Below, piece by piece: positions 22,684-34,164 of a DNA stretch of 64,000 nucleotides. The DNA is from Sepioteuthis lessoniana (taxonomy: Eukaryota; Mollusca; Cephalopoda; Myopsida; Loliginidae). The notes beneath the pieces were generated by a model. That model ran no database searches, was not told the DNA's origin, and worked only from the letters and a program-made list of their open reading frames with translations. Within the stretch, counting starts at the first letter, position 1. Each line of letters opens with the position of its first letter. The stretch spans positions 95,839,184 to 95,903,183 of the forward strand of contig OY757915.1 of NCBI GenBank assembly GCA_963585895.1. Direction: 5' to 3'. The position numbers and the translations under genes are program-made.

Positions 22684-23881
22684 ACAATAGCATCCATCTC
22701 TCAATGCCCTTGTGCAGCTACTGAGTATGTGTTTAAGCAATCCTCTCTTTTCACACAGCGAGCATAGTGGAGTCTCAGCCTTCCCCCAGGTGTGAAGATT
22801 TGCTGGATGAGGAATCATATCTGGATAATATTTGAACCACTAATGTCCGACCAGCTTACTTTCGTTTTTAAAATACAATCACATCGAGTCCAAGCACCCT
22901 GTTTGCCTAATGTAACCATTTTGCCAAATCTTAATTTTTCTACACCAGCTCTCACCTCATTCTGGAGGAGGTGTCGATATTCTTCACCCATGGCTCTTCT
23001 GATATCTTTGTTGGTACAATAGCCTAGACCAGTACAACCTACAGCTACTCTCCCAACCAGAGTCTTGTGCTTCAATCTTTCTTCTGCAATCTGCAATTCA
23101 AGTGAAGCATTCCATCTCCTACTCGTGCACTTCTATACCGGCTGTCGCTACTTTTAGGTCCTTTGAGTTCTTAAACATCATCACCTCTCTAGTCTTGGTG
23201 ACCATGTATTCTTCCATTAACCCCTTGAATGGAAGTTGTAGAGTATTTGTCGACCCATATAAAGCAATACTGCTTAGACTCCACAGTAAACCCAACCACC
23301 TACGTAGGTAGCTGCTAATCTTCTCCATAGCTATTATAGTTGTCATTGTAATATCATATATCATAAAAGGCCATAATATTCTTGGCAAGATAGTATGCTA
23401 GCAAATCCAAGATTTGAACCTCCCTGGTAAACCCGATTTATCTACCATCATCAATCATGAGCAGAGATCTCTAGTAGTATTCTGTGTGGCCACAGTGTCC
23501 TTCATGCTGTAGTTGTACAGCCTTCCTAGACTTTTCACTGGTTTCTCTCTCAAAGTAGTGATTATTGTACCCACAATTGCAAAGCAGAATCTATCAACCG
23601 TGACACCTCTTTTTATCACCAATGACCTAGATTCTGCTGGTTTGAATCGCATTCTTGCCCATGAAACCCTCTAGGTAACAATCTGCAATCTGGGTGGTAG
23701 TCACTGTCAAGTCATATATGTAAGCCCTAATCGGGGGATGATAATGCCTGTCTTCATTAGAGGACCTTGACACTCCACCTAAGCTGACTTAATCAACATA
23801 TTAAACGCGATAGTGAAAAGGATCACTGAAATTGTGCAACCAGTGATAACAACCCTTTCAAGCCGATACTACCCAGACGAT
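22684..23881 (-). pseudogene. LINE, 3' half: late RT and C-terminal domain
   Basis: Continuing on the minus strand from the 5' half at 27705-29390: RLERVVITGCTISVI near 23800-23870 (RT motif B region); the catalytic box region reads RAYIYDLTVTT near 23710-23740, so the first aspartate of the usual xxDD pair is replaced by Tyr; then MRFKPAESRSLVIKRG (23600-23652), EKPVKSLGRLYNYSMKD, PRILWPFMIYDITMTT (23388 leftward) with RRWLGLLWSLSSIALYG, EVRAGVEKLRFGKMVTLGKQ near 22900-22970, and a C-terminal zinc-binding pattern CSLCEKRGLLKHILSSC near 22700-22750. Multiple frameshifts make it a pseudogene. Confidence 0.85.
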
Positions 23882-23885
23882 GCCA
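23882..23885. repeat. Target-site duplication GCCA, left
   Basis: Identical to 27705-27708, directly outside the two LTRs. Confidence 0.8.
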
Positions 23886-24466
23886 TGTAGCACTATATGG
23901 GTGGCCCGCCAAGCAGACGATTCCTTTATCTGTTTTGGCGCAAAACCAGACAAAGGATTTTTGGATCTGAAATCTCACCGTATCCGGAAGTGGTAAGGGG
24001 ACACGAAAGAGAGTTGGTTGGAAAAAGGAGCTGAGAGGCAGTTGGCGACGGGACAGCAGAGAGGTGAGTCAGCAGAAGAGTTGGCGTGGAACCACGGACA
24101 GAGGAGTTGACACCGGACTCCGGAGACAGTAGCAGAGAAGATAGGGTCCAGCGAAGAAGATCGAGTCAAGATATCGGCATTCCAGTTGCTTTGTGGAATT
24201 TTTGCTAGTAAACCATGCTAGCGTTAGTCCATATATGCTATCAGGAATGCAAAGTGTTGCATAACTCTCCTTCTGCTCTTGAGTTAACCCCAAGTATTGT
24301 TCGTGTTTGTTCGTTTGTCCTTCTGTTTTCTCCGGCCCCTTCGATCGTATTCTTGTAGCGGTAAAGAAATGTGCGTTACCCCCTCGGCCACTAGTCAATC
24401 ACCGGCCAAGAAGGAAATGGTTAGAAGAAAGTTAACGTGTGTGGGGTCGAGGGCGGTAACGTTACA
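23886..24466 (+). repeat. 5' LTR, 581 bp
   Basis: Begins tgtagcactatatgggtgg and ends gcggtaacgttaca. Paired with 27124-27704 at the same length. Confidence 0.95.
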
Positions 24467-24467
24467 C

Positions 24468-24485
24468 TGGTGCCGTGACCAGGAT
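24468..24485 (+). promoter_or_regulatory. Primer-binding site
   Basis: tggtgccgtgaccaggat starts 2 nt after the LTR with TGG, complementary to a tRNA CCA end. This is the position and form expected for minus-strand priming. I did not identify the tRNA. Confidence 0.8.
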
Positions 24486-27103
24486 AAAAAAAAACCTGAT
24501 GAAAAAAAATTGGAATTGATCGGGGAGCGGGGGAGTTTAGAATCTGACAGCGAACGGAAAAAGGAAGAAAAAAAATGCAATAAGGACCCACAACCAGCGA
24601 GACAGAAAGAAAAGAAAAAGAAAACGAAAGAGACAAAGAAAAAAAAGTGGAAAAGAAAGAAATCTACAAAGGTAGGAATACACATTCCCCCCTCCCCCAC
24701 TGCACTCGAATATAAGAACAAAAAAAAAAGATTTTTTAGATTAAGGAAATTTTAAGATGTAGAAAAAAAAAACCAAGTAATCTATTTCGTTTTTGTGTGT
24801 GTATGTTTAACCCCTTAACTGCTGATAATTTTTGTTGTATTTTTGTTAGAAGGTAAGGGAAGATTTGCTTTCCTTACCCTCTTTTCACACTTAACTTGAC
24901 CGGTAGAATTTAAATGCTTTTTTTTTTTTTTTTTCTTCTTCGAAGCAGTTTCACATAGTAATTTTTATACTTAAGTGTTAGGACCAGTGGCTTGAAAAAG
25001 AAAGTTAGTCCGTTCTGGGAAGTTTTATAGTAATTTATCACCGATAAAAAAAAAAAAATTTGCTGTAAGGTTCACTGAAAGAAAAACTTGTGGTATTTTA
25101 AAACCCCAGAGAAAGGGAAGATGAAACGAAAAATAAGAGAGAGAGTGAGATCGCTAAGCTAGGTTAAAATCGACTGGTCAAGGTAGGATCGTTCCGAGTG
25201 CAGAGGGTGGAGGAAAGCTTCTAACAAAAAAAAAAAAAAAAAAAAAAATGGAAAATTTAAATGAGGAAAGAGAGGTAAGAACAGATAAAGAAATGATAAA
25301 AAGAAAATGTAAAATTGAAAAATGGCGGAAAATTTGAACAAAGAAAGAGAAGGAAGAACAGATAAAGTCATGAAAAAGAAGAAAAAAAAAACGAGAGAGA
25401 ACGAAAAGAGATAAAGAAAGAGAGATTGCTAGGGAATTTTTGTCACTGCATCCATGCCTGTCTCAGTTCTAAAAAGAATAAGTAAACTGTTGGATTTTAA
25501 AAAGAAAAGAAGGTTTTCGTTTTTCGTTTTTTTTTTTTTTTGTTGATTTTAAAAAGAAAACGGTTGGAAGCAAATGCTGTCACCTCCAACCATCCACCCA
25601 ACCCAGACCCTCTCCTGGGAGAGGGAAGAAGTTAAGTGGACAGGAGAGAAGGAAAGAAAGAAGCAGGCAGAGATCTCAAGGGAAGAGAGACAAAGGTTAG
25701 AAGGTGGATGCGTGACAGATTCCTTCAGAACAATTTTATTTTATATATTTGGCAATTGAAGTTATTTTATTTTTTTTTTTTTTTTGTTTGTTTGTCTGTG
25801 AATTGTTTATTATTAATTTTTTTTTGTTGTTTAATTTGTGTGGATTTTTTTTGTTATCCTTTTTTTTTTTTTTTTGTTATACCTTACCTTGTTTTTTTTT
25901 GATAATTTTGGGGGACTGAGCTTGCCTTGTCATTTGCTTTGCTGTTTATTGTTATTTGTTTATTTTTTTATTTTTTTATTTTATTTATTTATTTTTTTTA
26001 CCTTCATGGATTTTCTGGGGTTTTTTTTGTAAGTTTAATTGCTCTTGGCACTTCTTCACTTCGTCTGATTGTGTTCCCCCTGGGGGGTTGGTTGCACAAG
26101 GCCCCCGTTTCGAGGACAGGTATCGAAGGGTAGTGAGTTATGCAGTTGATGATTTGGGAGGGCGAGTGGCCTGATTGACATAGAATTGATGGATATGGTA
26201 CTTTGAAGAAACGGTTGACGATGGGTTGAGAGGACGTTGCCTGGACACAGGGCGGTGTCTGGTTGCTCCTCCTCACTGGCTGGTCCTGGCTGGACGATCT
26301 GGGAGATAGTGTCAATTGCTTTGTTTTTTTTTTATCTTTTGAAAATCCATGGAGATTGCTGGCAAGGTGCTGGAATGGAAAAAAGGTTCTTGCTCAACTG
26401 TTGCTGGCTTGGGAGGTGAATTCCACAGTGCTTTCTGAAACATTATTCCTGTTACGACACCGATCGAACTGCGGAGATTACTGATGCTCCCACGTCGTAA
26501 GGAAAGGGGGGAGACAAGTCCAAAAATACTCCTGAATTGTTGGGTAGGGGTGGTTAAAATTTCCCTGTGTTCTGATGGGTTGGAAAATGGGGCGAAATGT
26601 TGGAAAATTGAGTAACGTTGGAGGTGAATGGAAAAGTCCTCCTGAAATCGTTGGGTAGGGGTGGTTAAAATTCCCTTGTGTTCTGTTGGGTGGGGGGTGG
26701 GGCGAATTGAAAGAGAATCGAATGATGTTGGAGGTGAATCGGAAAATCCTCCTGGAATAATGAATAGGGATGAGTCAGGAGACCCCAGAATTGTTCACAG
26801 GAAAGCAAAGTGGAAGAACTGAATCCAGCAATATTTTTTTTTATGTGTATGATGATATGGTAAGGGGTGAGTGATCCCAACCACCCCAGTACAGTTTTGC
26901 TATGTTGTTATATAAATTATTATTTTTTTTAGGGGACGACCGAACCCCTTTAAAATTTTGTAATTTCGGTTGTTACTGCCTGTAAATGTTTTTGTTTTTT
27001 TGCTTGTTGCTAAATTGTTATTTTGTTTTCTCTGCGAATGAGTGGAGATGCATAGTGTCTTATTGTTGTTAAATTGAGTTGTAATTTATTGTGAATAAAT
27101 GAC
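24486..27103 (+). other. Interior of the LTR element, no gag-pol
   Basis: A Lys/Glu-rich open frame runs over the 5' LTR end to 24755 (containing KKKPDEKKLELIGERGSLES), but it lacks any gag motif and its composition follows simple A-rich DNA. Poly-A and poly-T runs dominate 24900-26040. At 26529-26747 a unit of about 110 bp occurs twice in tandem (gttgggtaggggtggttaaa in each). Confidence 0.7.
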
Positions 27104-27120
27104 AAGGGTAAGAGGGGAAG
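27104..27120 (+). promoter_or_regulatory. Polypurine tract
   Basis: aagggtaagaggggaag lies 3 nt before the 3' LTR, the normal place for the plus-strand primer. Confidence 0.8.
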
Positions 27121-27123
27121 GTA

Positions 27124-27704
27124 TGTAACACTATATGGGTGGCCCGCCAAGCAGACGATTCCTTTATCTGTTTTGGCGCAAAACCAGACAAAGGATTTTT
27201 GGATCTGAAATCTTACCGTATCCGGAAGTGGTAAGGGGACACGAAAAAGAGTTGGTTAGAAAAAGGAGCTGAGAGACAGTTGGTGACGGGACAGCAGAGA
27301 GGCGAGTCAGCAGAAGAGTTGGCGTGGAACCACGGACAGAGGAGTTGACACCGGACTCCGGAGACAGTAGCAGAGAAGATAGGGTCCAGCGAAGAAGATC
27401 GAGTCAAGATATCGGCATTCCAGTTGCTTTGTGGAATTTTTGCTAGTAAACCATGCTAGCGTTAGTCCATATATGCTATCAGGAATGCAAAGTGTTGCAT
27501 AACTCTCCTTCTGCTCTTGAGTTAACCCCAAGTATTGTTCGTGTTTGTTCGTTTGTCCTTCTGTTTTCTCCGGCCCCCTCGATCGTATTCTTGTAGCGGT
27601 AAAGAAATGTGCGTTACCCCCTCGGCCACTAGTCGATCACCGGCCAAGAAGGAAATGGTTAGAAGAAAGTTAACGTGTGTGGGGGCGAGGGCGGTAACGT
27701 TACA
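27124..27704 (+). repeat. 3' LTR, 581 bp
   Basis: Begins tgtaacactatatgggtgg and ends gcggtaacgttaca, followed by the GCCA duplication at 27705-27708. Confidence 0.95.
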
Positions 27705-27708
27705 GCCA

Positions 27709-29390
27709 CACCAGCGGTTGTCCTAATGTAAAATTTAGCATAATAATCACACAATAAGTTCCAAGTTGCACTTGGTATATGATATCATTTAAGTGCCTCT
27801 TCATTCAATTTGTGCAGTATAGAACCATTTGCGTTGGCCAGATCCAACCACAAAACTGCAAGATCTCCATTTCCTTCTTTAGCTTCCCTTAAGAGTAGTG
27901 TTACCATTCCAGTATGTTCAATACAATCTGGTATGCGTTGGATATCACCTTTCTGAACAGACTTGTCTATGTACTCGTTCTCTATAAAATATTTCGTCAA
28001 ATGATGAGACAAAATGCTAAAGAAAATTTTACATTCCGTGTCTAAGAGAGAGATGATCCTAAATTGCTCTATCTCTACGGAATTCTCCTCCTTAGGAATT
28101 CACCCTCTCTCAGAATATCTCCATTGATCAGCAACTCTATTTCTTGTCCAGATTACTCTTAAGATCCACCAGAGTCGCCTCAAAATATTTGGATATTGTA
28201 TAGGTCCAGGAGCAGAGGCTGATCTCAATGCCTTAACAACTTCTTGTATCTCAGATCAGCTTGGTACCTCTGAGTTGAATCCTATTGACAGTGTTGCCGG
28301 GCTGATAATAAAAGAGTCATTGTTGTGCTCAATTCCTCTCCTGGGATCACTGTGCACCCCTCAGGAAAGTTTTGAGTTCTTCTTCTGTACATTTCAACTG
28401 ACCGCTCCGCTTATCTCCAAGCGACTTCTTGGAAAAAACAAAGGGTTGGAAATAAATGCTGCTTGTTTCCGAGCTTTCTCTTTACCTCTTCTCCTGTGCC
28501 ATTCTGCTCTCCAGATTGATTTGAGTTTGCACCTTAGAAACTCTCGAAGCTCCACTAGTGGTAATTTGTCTTTGCTACTCGCCCTTTTATTTTGTTTTTT
28601 CAAGGCTCTAAGCTTTTGACAGATGTTCTTTATTTGAATCTCCTTCCAGTTCTTACTGTAGAGATCATTTTTCTGCTTTACAACAACGCAGCCAAATCTC
28701 TCTGACATGAAACTAGTAATGATGGTAGTTAAAGCTCTCAATTTTTTGTCTGCGCCTCCTTTAGATGTTGCTTGTAGTATTTCACACATGTCATTGTCAA
28801 ATCTCTGCCATTCCTCCGTGTTGTTTGCTGGCAGCCATTTTATTTGTGTGTTTCGTAATTCTGTAAAGGGATTGAGAGAGAGAGGCACATGGAGAGACTG
28901 GGCTCTGTGAGGTGAAACCTGGCTGTGCTCCTCCTGCGTCTCACCAGGTTGAGGTCCAGTGCGCTGTGACTGACTCTCATTCTGGCCTAGTGGATCCTAA
29001 GAGCCCTCAGAATTTTGCATTCCTTGCTGCCAATGGATTTAATTCTTGTAGTTTGTTCAATGTTCAGGGTCGATAATATAAAATCCATCCTGTTGGGGAT
29101 CTCATCCTCCTCTCCTCTCAGGATCCCCTGGAGGTGTTGATTCATTGGTCAATTTGTCACTTAATTGGGTTCCTCCTACTGGAAGATACTACCTGAGGTG
29201 CTAACCCAGATAGCCCTGATTGCCGTCTTCCTGAGCTGCCAACTGTCTCTCCAGACATCACCAGAACTGTTCTCTGGTCGTCATTTGGTCTCTTCCCAAA
29301 CGTCACTGAAAATCTCAGTTTCATTTCAAGGAATACACCCTCAGGTGCCCCTGACCACATTGTCAGACATGTTTTTCTCAAGATCATTAG
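27709..29390 (-). pseudogene. LINE, 5' half: N-terminal region and early RT
   Basis: On the minus strand from the right: a Ser/Arg-rich region (29157-29387), then IKWLPANNTEEWQRFDNDMC, KIQATSKGG-like and AEWHRRRGKEKARKQAAF in the frame 28394-28888, and the early RT YIDKSVQKGDIQRIPDCIEH with LAVLWLDLANANGSILHKLN at 27785-28012 (RT motif A with its aspartate: LWLDLANA). The frame is broken between blocks. These blocks are in the order expected of one non-LTR retrotransposon whose 3' half resumes at 23881. The break coincides with the 4-bp target duplication of the inserted LTR element. Confidence 0.85.
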
Positions 29391-29407
29391 GTGTTTTGGG
29401 TCCTACA

Positions 29408-29665
29408 ACATCATACACCTTCAATAGGGTGACCCAGTTAGTGTTGATCAGCCACCAGCTTGTGATCAGGAACCTAAGAGCAGCCAAAAAAATCCCCCCT
29501 CCAAAATCCATGAGGCTTTATACAAAGTAGCATCAGTGGAACATCCAATCAAATGCATCTTTGGGCAATCCTTCTCCCATAAGAAAGGCAGAAACTAAGC
29601 AAATGGTTTCCCTTCTAACAGAGAAAGTGATTGCCTGGAGACGCACCTTGATGCTCAGAACAGAA
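29408..29665 (+). repeat. Direct repeat flanking the split LINE, right copy
   Basis: See the copy at 22385-22675. It sits outside the 5' end of the LINE. Confidence 0.8.
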
Positions 29666-29842
29666 TAATAATAAAGAAGTTTTACCTGCTTAGAGAAGAC
29701 TGCCCAAAAATGCAATCAATACTCCATTTTGGGGTAGATCTAAGACAGTACCATCATATTAATTCTTACAAAAAACGAAATTTTTTCATTTATTTTTTGG
29801 AGACAAATAAAACACATCTAGATACTTAAAGCATCAACTTAC

Positions 29843-30169
29843 ATTCAATCGACAGCCACACATTTGAAAAGGGCTGCAGAGATAAATCCAATGTCAGGTG
29901 GCTTGAAATATTAATGTTCATTGCTGTGGTGAGGACCCTCCTACCAACAACACTTGATTGGGGATAGCTGTAGATGATCAAATCTGGTTTTCCCACTATG
30001 TCCAAAACATAGATAGAAATGGTACCATTTACAGTTGTCTTTATCCGCCACAGACAATGTTTACCCCAAATGGGTAAAATACGAGGATATGTTGGTGATA
30101 TGAGGAATGCCCGATCGGTAATACGCACAGGAACTTGGGTGCCTGAACACTGGATTTTTTTTTCAGGTT
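29843..30169 (-). CDS. Host exon encoding a CUB-like domain
   Basis: On the minus strand the acceptor (...aatgttttctttacag) opens 327 bp closed by a canonical donor (GAAT|gtaagt), phase 1-1, 109 codons with no stop. The translation starts EPEKKIQCSGTQVPVRI and continues AFLISPTYPRILPIWGKHCL and WRIKTTVNGTISIYVLDIVG, with KPDLIIYSYP later and a last split Cys codon. The layout Cys, about 30 residues, S-P-x-Y-P, C-x-W-x-I, then hydrophobic beta-like strands and a D-x-L/I position is that of a CUB domain (extracellular beta-sandwich in secreted and membrane mosaic proteins). Two N-glycosylation sequons (NGT, NIS) support an extracellular location. I infer it is part of the same gene as the lectin-like and TM exons. 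Confidence 0.7.
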
Positions 30170-30527
30170 CTGTAAAGAAAACATTAAAAAAATAATAAAA
30201 AATTGTTAAATATAAGGGTCATTCAATAAACAAGGGAGGAATTTTACCTAAAGAGTTGATCATAGGAAACACTGTTTACAGTTGCACCTTTTTCAAGGAT
30301 ATCAATAGAAATGGGTCTTTTCACATCACAGAAAACTGTCAGCATGACCTTCTTTACTGACCGTTGCACATGGAACTTTTTTCTTTATTGGAGTGTCATT
30401 GTGTTTTCACTCCATCAACTGTCTTTTTGATTCAAGCTCCTTGTGGAAAACCCATATTTAGCCCATTTGTAAACATTTCCCACACAAATATATTCAATAG
30501 ATATTTTTCCTTTAACTCTCTTTCCAT

Positions 30528-30860
30528 ATGGCCCAGTCAGCTGGGGCTACAGAATACACAGACTATATCTCTACAGAGGGGTTAGACCTCTTCACAATGA
30601 ATGTCCTGGATATTACACTAAACAATCAGATAGTGAGACTCCAGTAATGCTGGAGCTTTGGGGAATGTAAAGAACTCCTTTATTGCCATCACTCCCAGGT
30701 TCACTCTGGCCCAGAGTGGTAGCACCTGATAGGGTTCTAGCTATGGGCCAAATAGAACTAAACTGTGTACTTATGCTAAACTGAATTGTTTGAAATGGAA
30801 CTGTTTTTGACATCGAAACTGTACTTATGCTAAACTGAATTGTTTGAAATAGAACTGTTT
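30528..30860 (+). repeat. Dispersed repeat family E
   Basis: Plus-strand copy from cagctggggctacagaata through the conserved core to tandem units built on ctgaattgtttgaaatag (two nearly identical units at about 30765-30860). Confidence 0.75.
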
Positions 30861-31055
30861 TGACATATGGAAAAGGCTAAAATTACTTCTTTGAACTTTG
30901 AGTGTGACAATAGAAGGAAGGACTAAAAAAAAACTACGAAGAAATTAAGTTGATTAAGATGGTTGATTGGTTGTGTCTACAGCACATTGTTTCAGGTCCG
31001 ATAGATAAGTCAATCCTTCAAATTCTTTGGAATGAGTGACAAGACACAGAAAAGA

Positions 31056-31410
31056 GAATTGGGGCTGCAGAATACAACAACTGTTTCTCTGTGGAGGGGT
31101 AAGACTGCCACCCCTAATGAGTGTTCTGGATATAACACTAAACAATCTGATAGTGAGGCTTCAGTAATGCTGGAGCTTTGGGGAATGTAAAGAACCCCTT
31201 TATTGCCATCATTCCCAGATTCACTCTGGCCCAGAGTGGTAGGGTCCTATCTATAGGTCAAATAGAACTGTTTGACATTTAAACTGAGTGCAAACAAATG
31301 ACTTATGCTAAATTGAATTATTTGAAATAGAACTGTTTATATGTATAAAAATGAATTTGGCATTAAATAACCTACAATGGTTGATATGCCATAAAACCAA
31401 ACCAAACCAA
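31056..31410 (+). repeat. Dispersed repeat family E with family B type tail
   Basis: Plus-strand copy. It ends ggcattaaataacctacaat, ggttgatatgccataaaacc and an (ACCAA)n tail, the same tail as SINE family B. Confidence 0.75.
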
Positions 31411-31557
31411 ATCTCTTTCCAAATACATCCATACCTACCTATATATTTATAGCTCTATATTTATCTACATTTCCTAGAGAGTTTCAAATTTGTGTTCTAA
31501 TTTTTCTGTACAGACAATCACCTGCCACAATAGAAGAAGCATTCTTTCCAAGATAAT

Positions 31558-31975
31558 CAATGATTGCCTTGTTAGTGGGGCTTAGAATATGCCAACTGCA
31601 TACCCTGCTGAGGAGTGTTTTGGGTATGACATTAAATGGCATCTGGTGATGTGGCTCCTGTTCTTTAGCTCTGGGAAATGTCAAGTCAGATTTTGTTGCT
31701 ATTACTCCCAGGTCCACTTTGACATGGAACAGTAGTTAAAGTGCTATCTATGGGTCAAATAGATCTGTTTGAAAATTTGTGTTAGATAAGAATACTTGCA
31801 ACCATGTAACTGTGTACAAATCATTAGTATTAAGAATAATTGCTTAAAGCTATTTATGTACGGTTATTATCATTTGTTACTTGTGACTATATGGTTGCTT
31901 ACAAAAAGAAAACAGAGTTGAGCATTAAATAATTCAACAAGGGTTGATATGCCATAAAACCAACCAACCAACCAA
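31558..31975 (+). repeat. Dispersed repeat family E
   Basis: Diverged plus-strand copy (gtagtgg-type core near 31570-31780), ending in ggttgatatgccataaaacc and (AACC)n. Confidence 0.65.
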
Positions 31976-32914
31976 CAATTATATAGAGAAATTTTTAATA
32001 AACCTAGCAAATAAGTAAACTTTAACCATTTGGACCCTTAGTCACTTGGCCCTCAAATAGATTGCTCTAGAGTCTATAGTAAAATTGAGTACAAAACACA
32101 TTCAGACTTCCCTCCAGGGTACAGATATACCATCATTCTATTGTAATAAAGGCTGTAAATAAATAAAGGAAAGGGGAGCATGGTTTTCATTTGTGGCAGT
32201 AATAGAAAACTCTCTTGGTAATAAAATGGCCAACAACTAAGAAACCCTCATAACAAATTTTCTATCAGTTTTTCATGACCAAGGATGCAACAATAGTATC
32301 AAACTCCATTTTCCATACAGTCATCTTGATAGATTGTTCTGAGACAGTCCACAAACAAAAGAGCTTTAAGCACTTTTTCATGCTTGACTAAAATATAACT
32401 GAGCTTTGTATCTTCGTAGCAACCAATTTCTTACCTAACAATGAGTTTCATATAAATTCTATCCTTTGTATAGATGAATATGTTTCAAATTGAGTTGCAA
32501 ATAAAGTGAGATTATGTAACATTTTCTTTTTTTTATTCCCCAGGTAATTTAATAAGAGTTCAATCACATGCTTCTTCTGAGAGACGATGATAACAGTGAG
32601 ACAAAGATAAAATTTTTATGTCTTGAAATACCTTGATAGCAAAAAAAAAGAGCATTCAAGAAAAAAAAACTTCATATTTGAAATCAGTACATTAAAAATA
32701 GAATAATAACAGTGGTTGATATCAATGCAACAAAAATTTCGTTGACTAATGTTATCATTTACTTGAAACCATATAACTGTGTGCAAATTATTTTTTATTA
32801 AGAATAGCTACTTGAAACTATAATTATTCTCAAATAATTATTATTAGATACTTGAAACCATATAACTGTGGGCAAATTATTTGTATGAAGAATAGTTACT
32901 TGAAATTATGTAAC
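31976..32914. other. AT-rich DNA, no gene seen
   Basis: A donor-like site on the minus strand at about 32432-32437 has no in-frame exon in phase 1. From 32720 to 32920, degenerate units of the type cttgaaaccatataactgtg repeat; these resemble the tail units of family E. Confidence 0.5.
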
Positions 32915-33174
32915 TAAAGTGAAGTTGGCGACCTTAGTCGAGGGTGACCTGAAGGCTCTCTTTTCAATAGCTACTACACTGAGGTGTAGAGGAAGGTGCT
33001 ACTCCTTTCTCTGGATTGCTCCACTTTATCCTTGATCGTATCCTTATAATGTTGTGTGTAAAGCAAGGAGGTATCAAGTACCATTTTTTGAGTCTTTGGA
33101 ATGACTCGACCTGGGATTGAACCCTGGCCTCCTGGACCATTGACAAACACTCTACTCATTAAGCCAATAGCCCG
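32915..33174 (-). repeat. SINE family A
   Basis: Minus-strand copy complete from its agttggcgacctt 3' end to the tRNA-like head (reverse of ggctattggcttaatgag). Confidence 0.85.
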
Positions 33175-33744
33175 GTTGAAACTATACAATCACTTAAATA
33201 TGATTATGATTAGTAACTTGAAACCATATAATTTCTCCCCAATAAACCCTAATTTGAGCATTGAATAAAAAGTGATGACATGCTATAAAACCAAAAATAA
33301 TAAATCCATCTTGGTTGTTTCACGAAGTGTTTAAGTCAATTTTAACAACTGTTTAATGTTTTTGAATATCCCTTTTAGAAAGTGAAAGTACCTCCCTTGC
33401 AATAAGACATCATTTTCCATTACATAATAATAAAACTGAATATAATTAAATCACCCAAATTAGGAAACTACATATATAAGATCCTTTGAAAAATCCCTGA
33501 AAGTGGTACATACAGTATCAGTTGTCACCCTTGACAAAGCCATTGATAATAGTCACCCGCATGACTGGGAGCACCCTTTCTGTTCAGCTCCATGCATATA
33601 TGAACATAGGAAATATATCTTGCTCAAAACAGACAAAAAAACAGTATGATGATCTTTAAAACCAAACATTTTTTCCCAAATGAGTCCAGCTTTAATTACT
33701 GTCATCCAAGCACATATTTATTGCCCACCACTACTTCTCCTCTA

Positions 33745-33870
33745 ATCTAAAGCATTTACATAATCTGATAAATGCTAAGATTATTGAAGGTGATATCTCT
33801 GCTGTAGTTAAAATAATAGTTTCAAATAGCCCAGTTCTTTATCCCAAAGAAATTTTGACTGCCCTCAATT
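33745..33870 (+). repeat. Retroelement coding fragment, inverted copy 1
   Basis: About 110 bp nearly identical to the reverse complement of 37450-37562. The frame reads NLINAKIIEGDISAVVKIIV then SNSPVLYPKEILTALN, which resembles the helical region upstream of the RT in several animal non-LTR elements (EGDIxxAIRLLxSxD...P...TLxxLxxKHP). Confidence 0.6.
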
Positions 33871-34164
33871 GCAAACATCTCCATTCTTCCATGAACCTGA
33901 GACAATATATCTAAATAATGCTCCACCAGACATGAGTTTTAGATATTAAATAGGTAAAATATATAATTAAAAATATGTTAAATGAAAGATGAAAATATAA
34001 TAATAAACACTCACCTATTTATCAACCAAATCTGCATTATTATTGATTTGATTTCTATTTTTAAGTTTAAGTTACATTTCCTAAAAGTTTTAATCAAAAA
34101 TAGTCTTCTATAAGTTTTAGACATTGCTTAAATCATTAGTTGATTTTATGACATGTCAACCCTT

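Larger units (their letters stand above)
23886..27704 (+). mobile_element. Non-autonomous LTR retrotransposon inserted in the LINE
   Basis: Two 581-bp LTRs in direct orientation (23886-24466 and 27124-27704) differ at about 10 positions by eye (roughly 1.7%), so the insertion is fairly recent. Both start TGTA and end TTACA. A primer-binding site follows the left LTR and a purine tract precedes the right LTR, giving plus orientation. The 2.66-kb interior has no gag, protease, RT or integrase reading frame; it is made of A-, T- and G-rich low-complexity DNA and a 110-bp tandem duplication. It therefore depends on proteins from another element, like the LARD class. A solo LTR of a related family is at 34165-34722; both have 4-bp target duplications. 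Confidence 0.9.

Noticed and set aside
24297-24755. 152-codon Lys/Glu-rich open frame as a gene
   Set aside because: It starts inside the LTR and its residues simply follow A-rich low-complexity DNA; no gag or other domain.
25574-26174. Overlapping hydrophobic open frames in poly-T DNA
   Set aside because: Phe/Leu-rich frames caused by T runs inside the LTR element interior; not membrane proteins.
28275-28619. 114-codon plus-strand frame
   Set aside because: Antisense to the LINE 5' half (28394-28888 minus), which carries recognisable retroelement blocks.
32430-32560. Minus-strand exon with donor gtaagaaa
   Set aside because: In the phase shared by the other exons it meets a stop at once; no domain.
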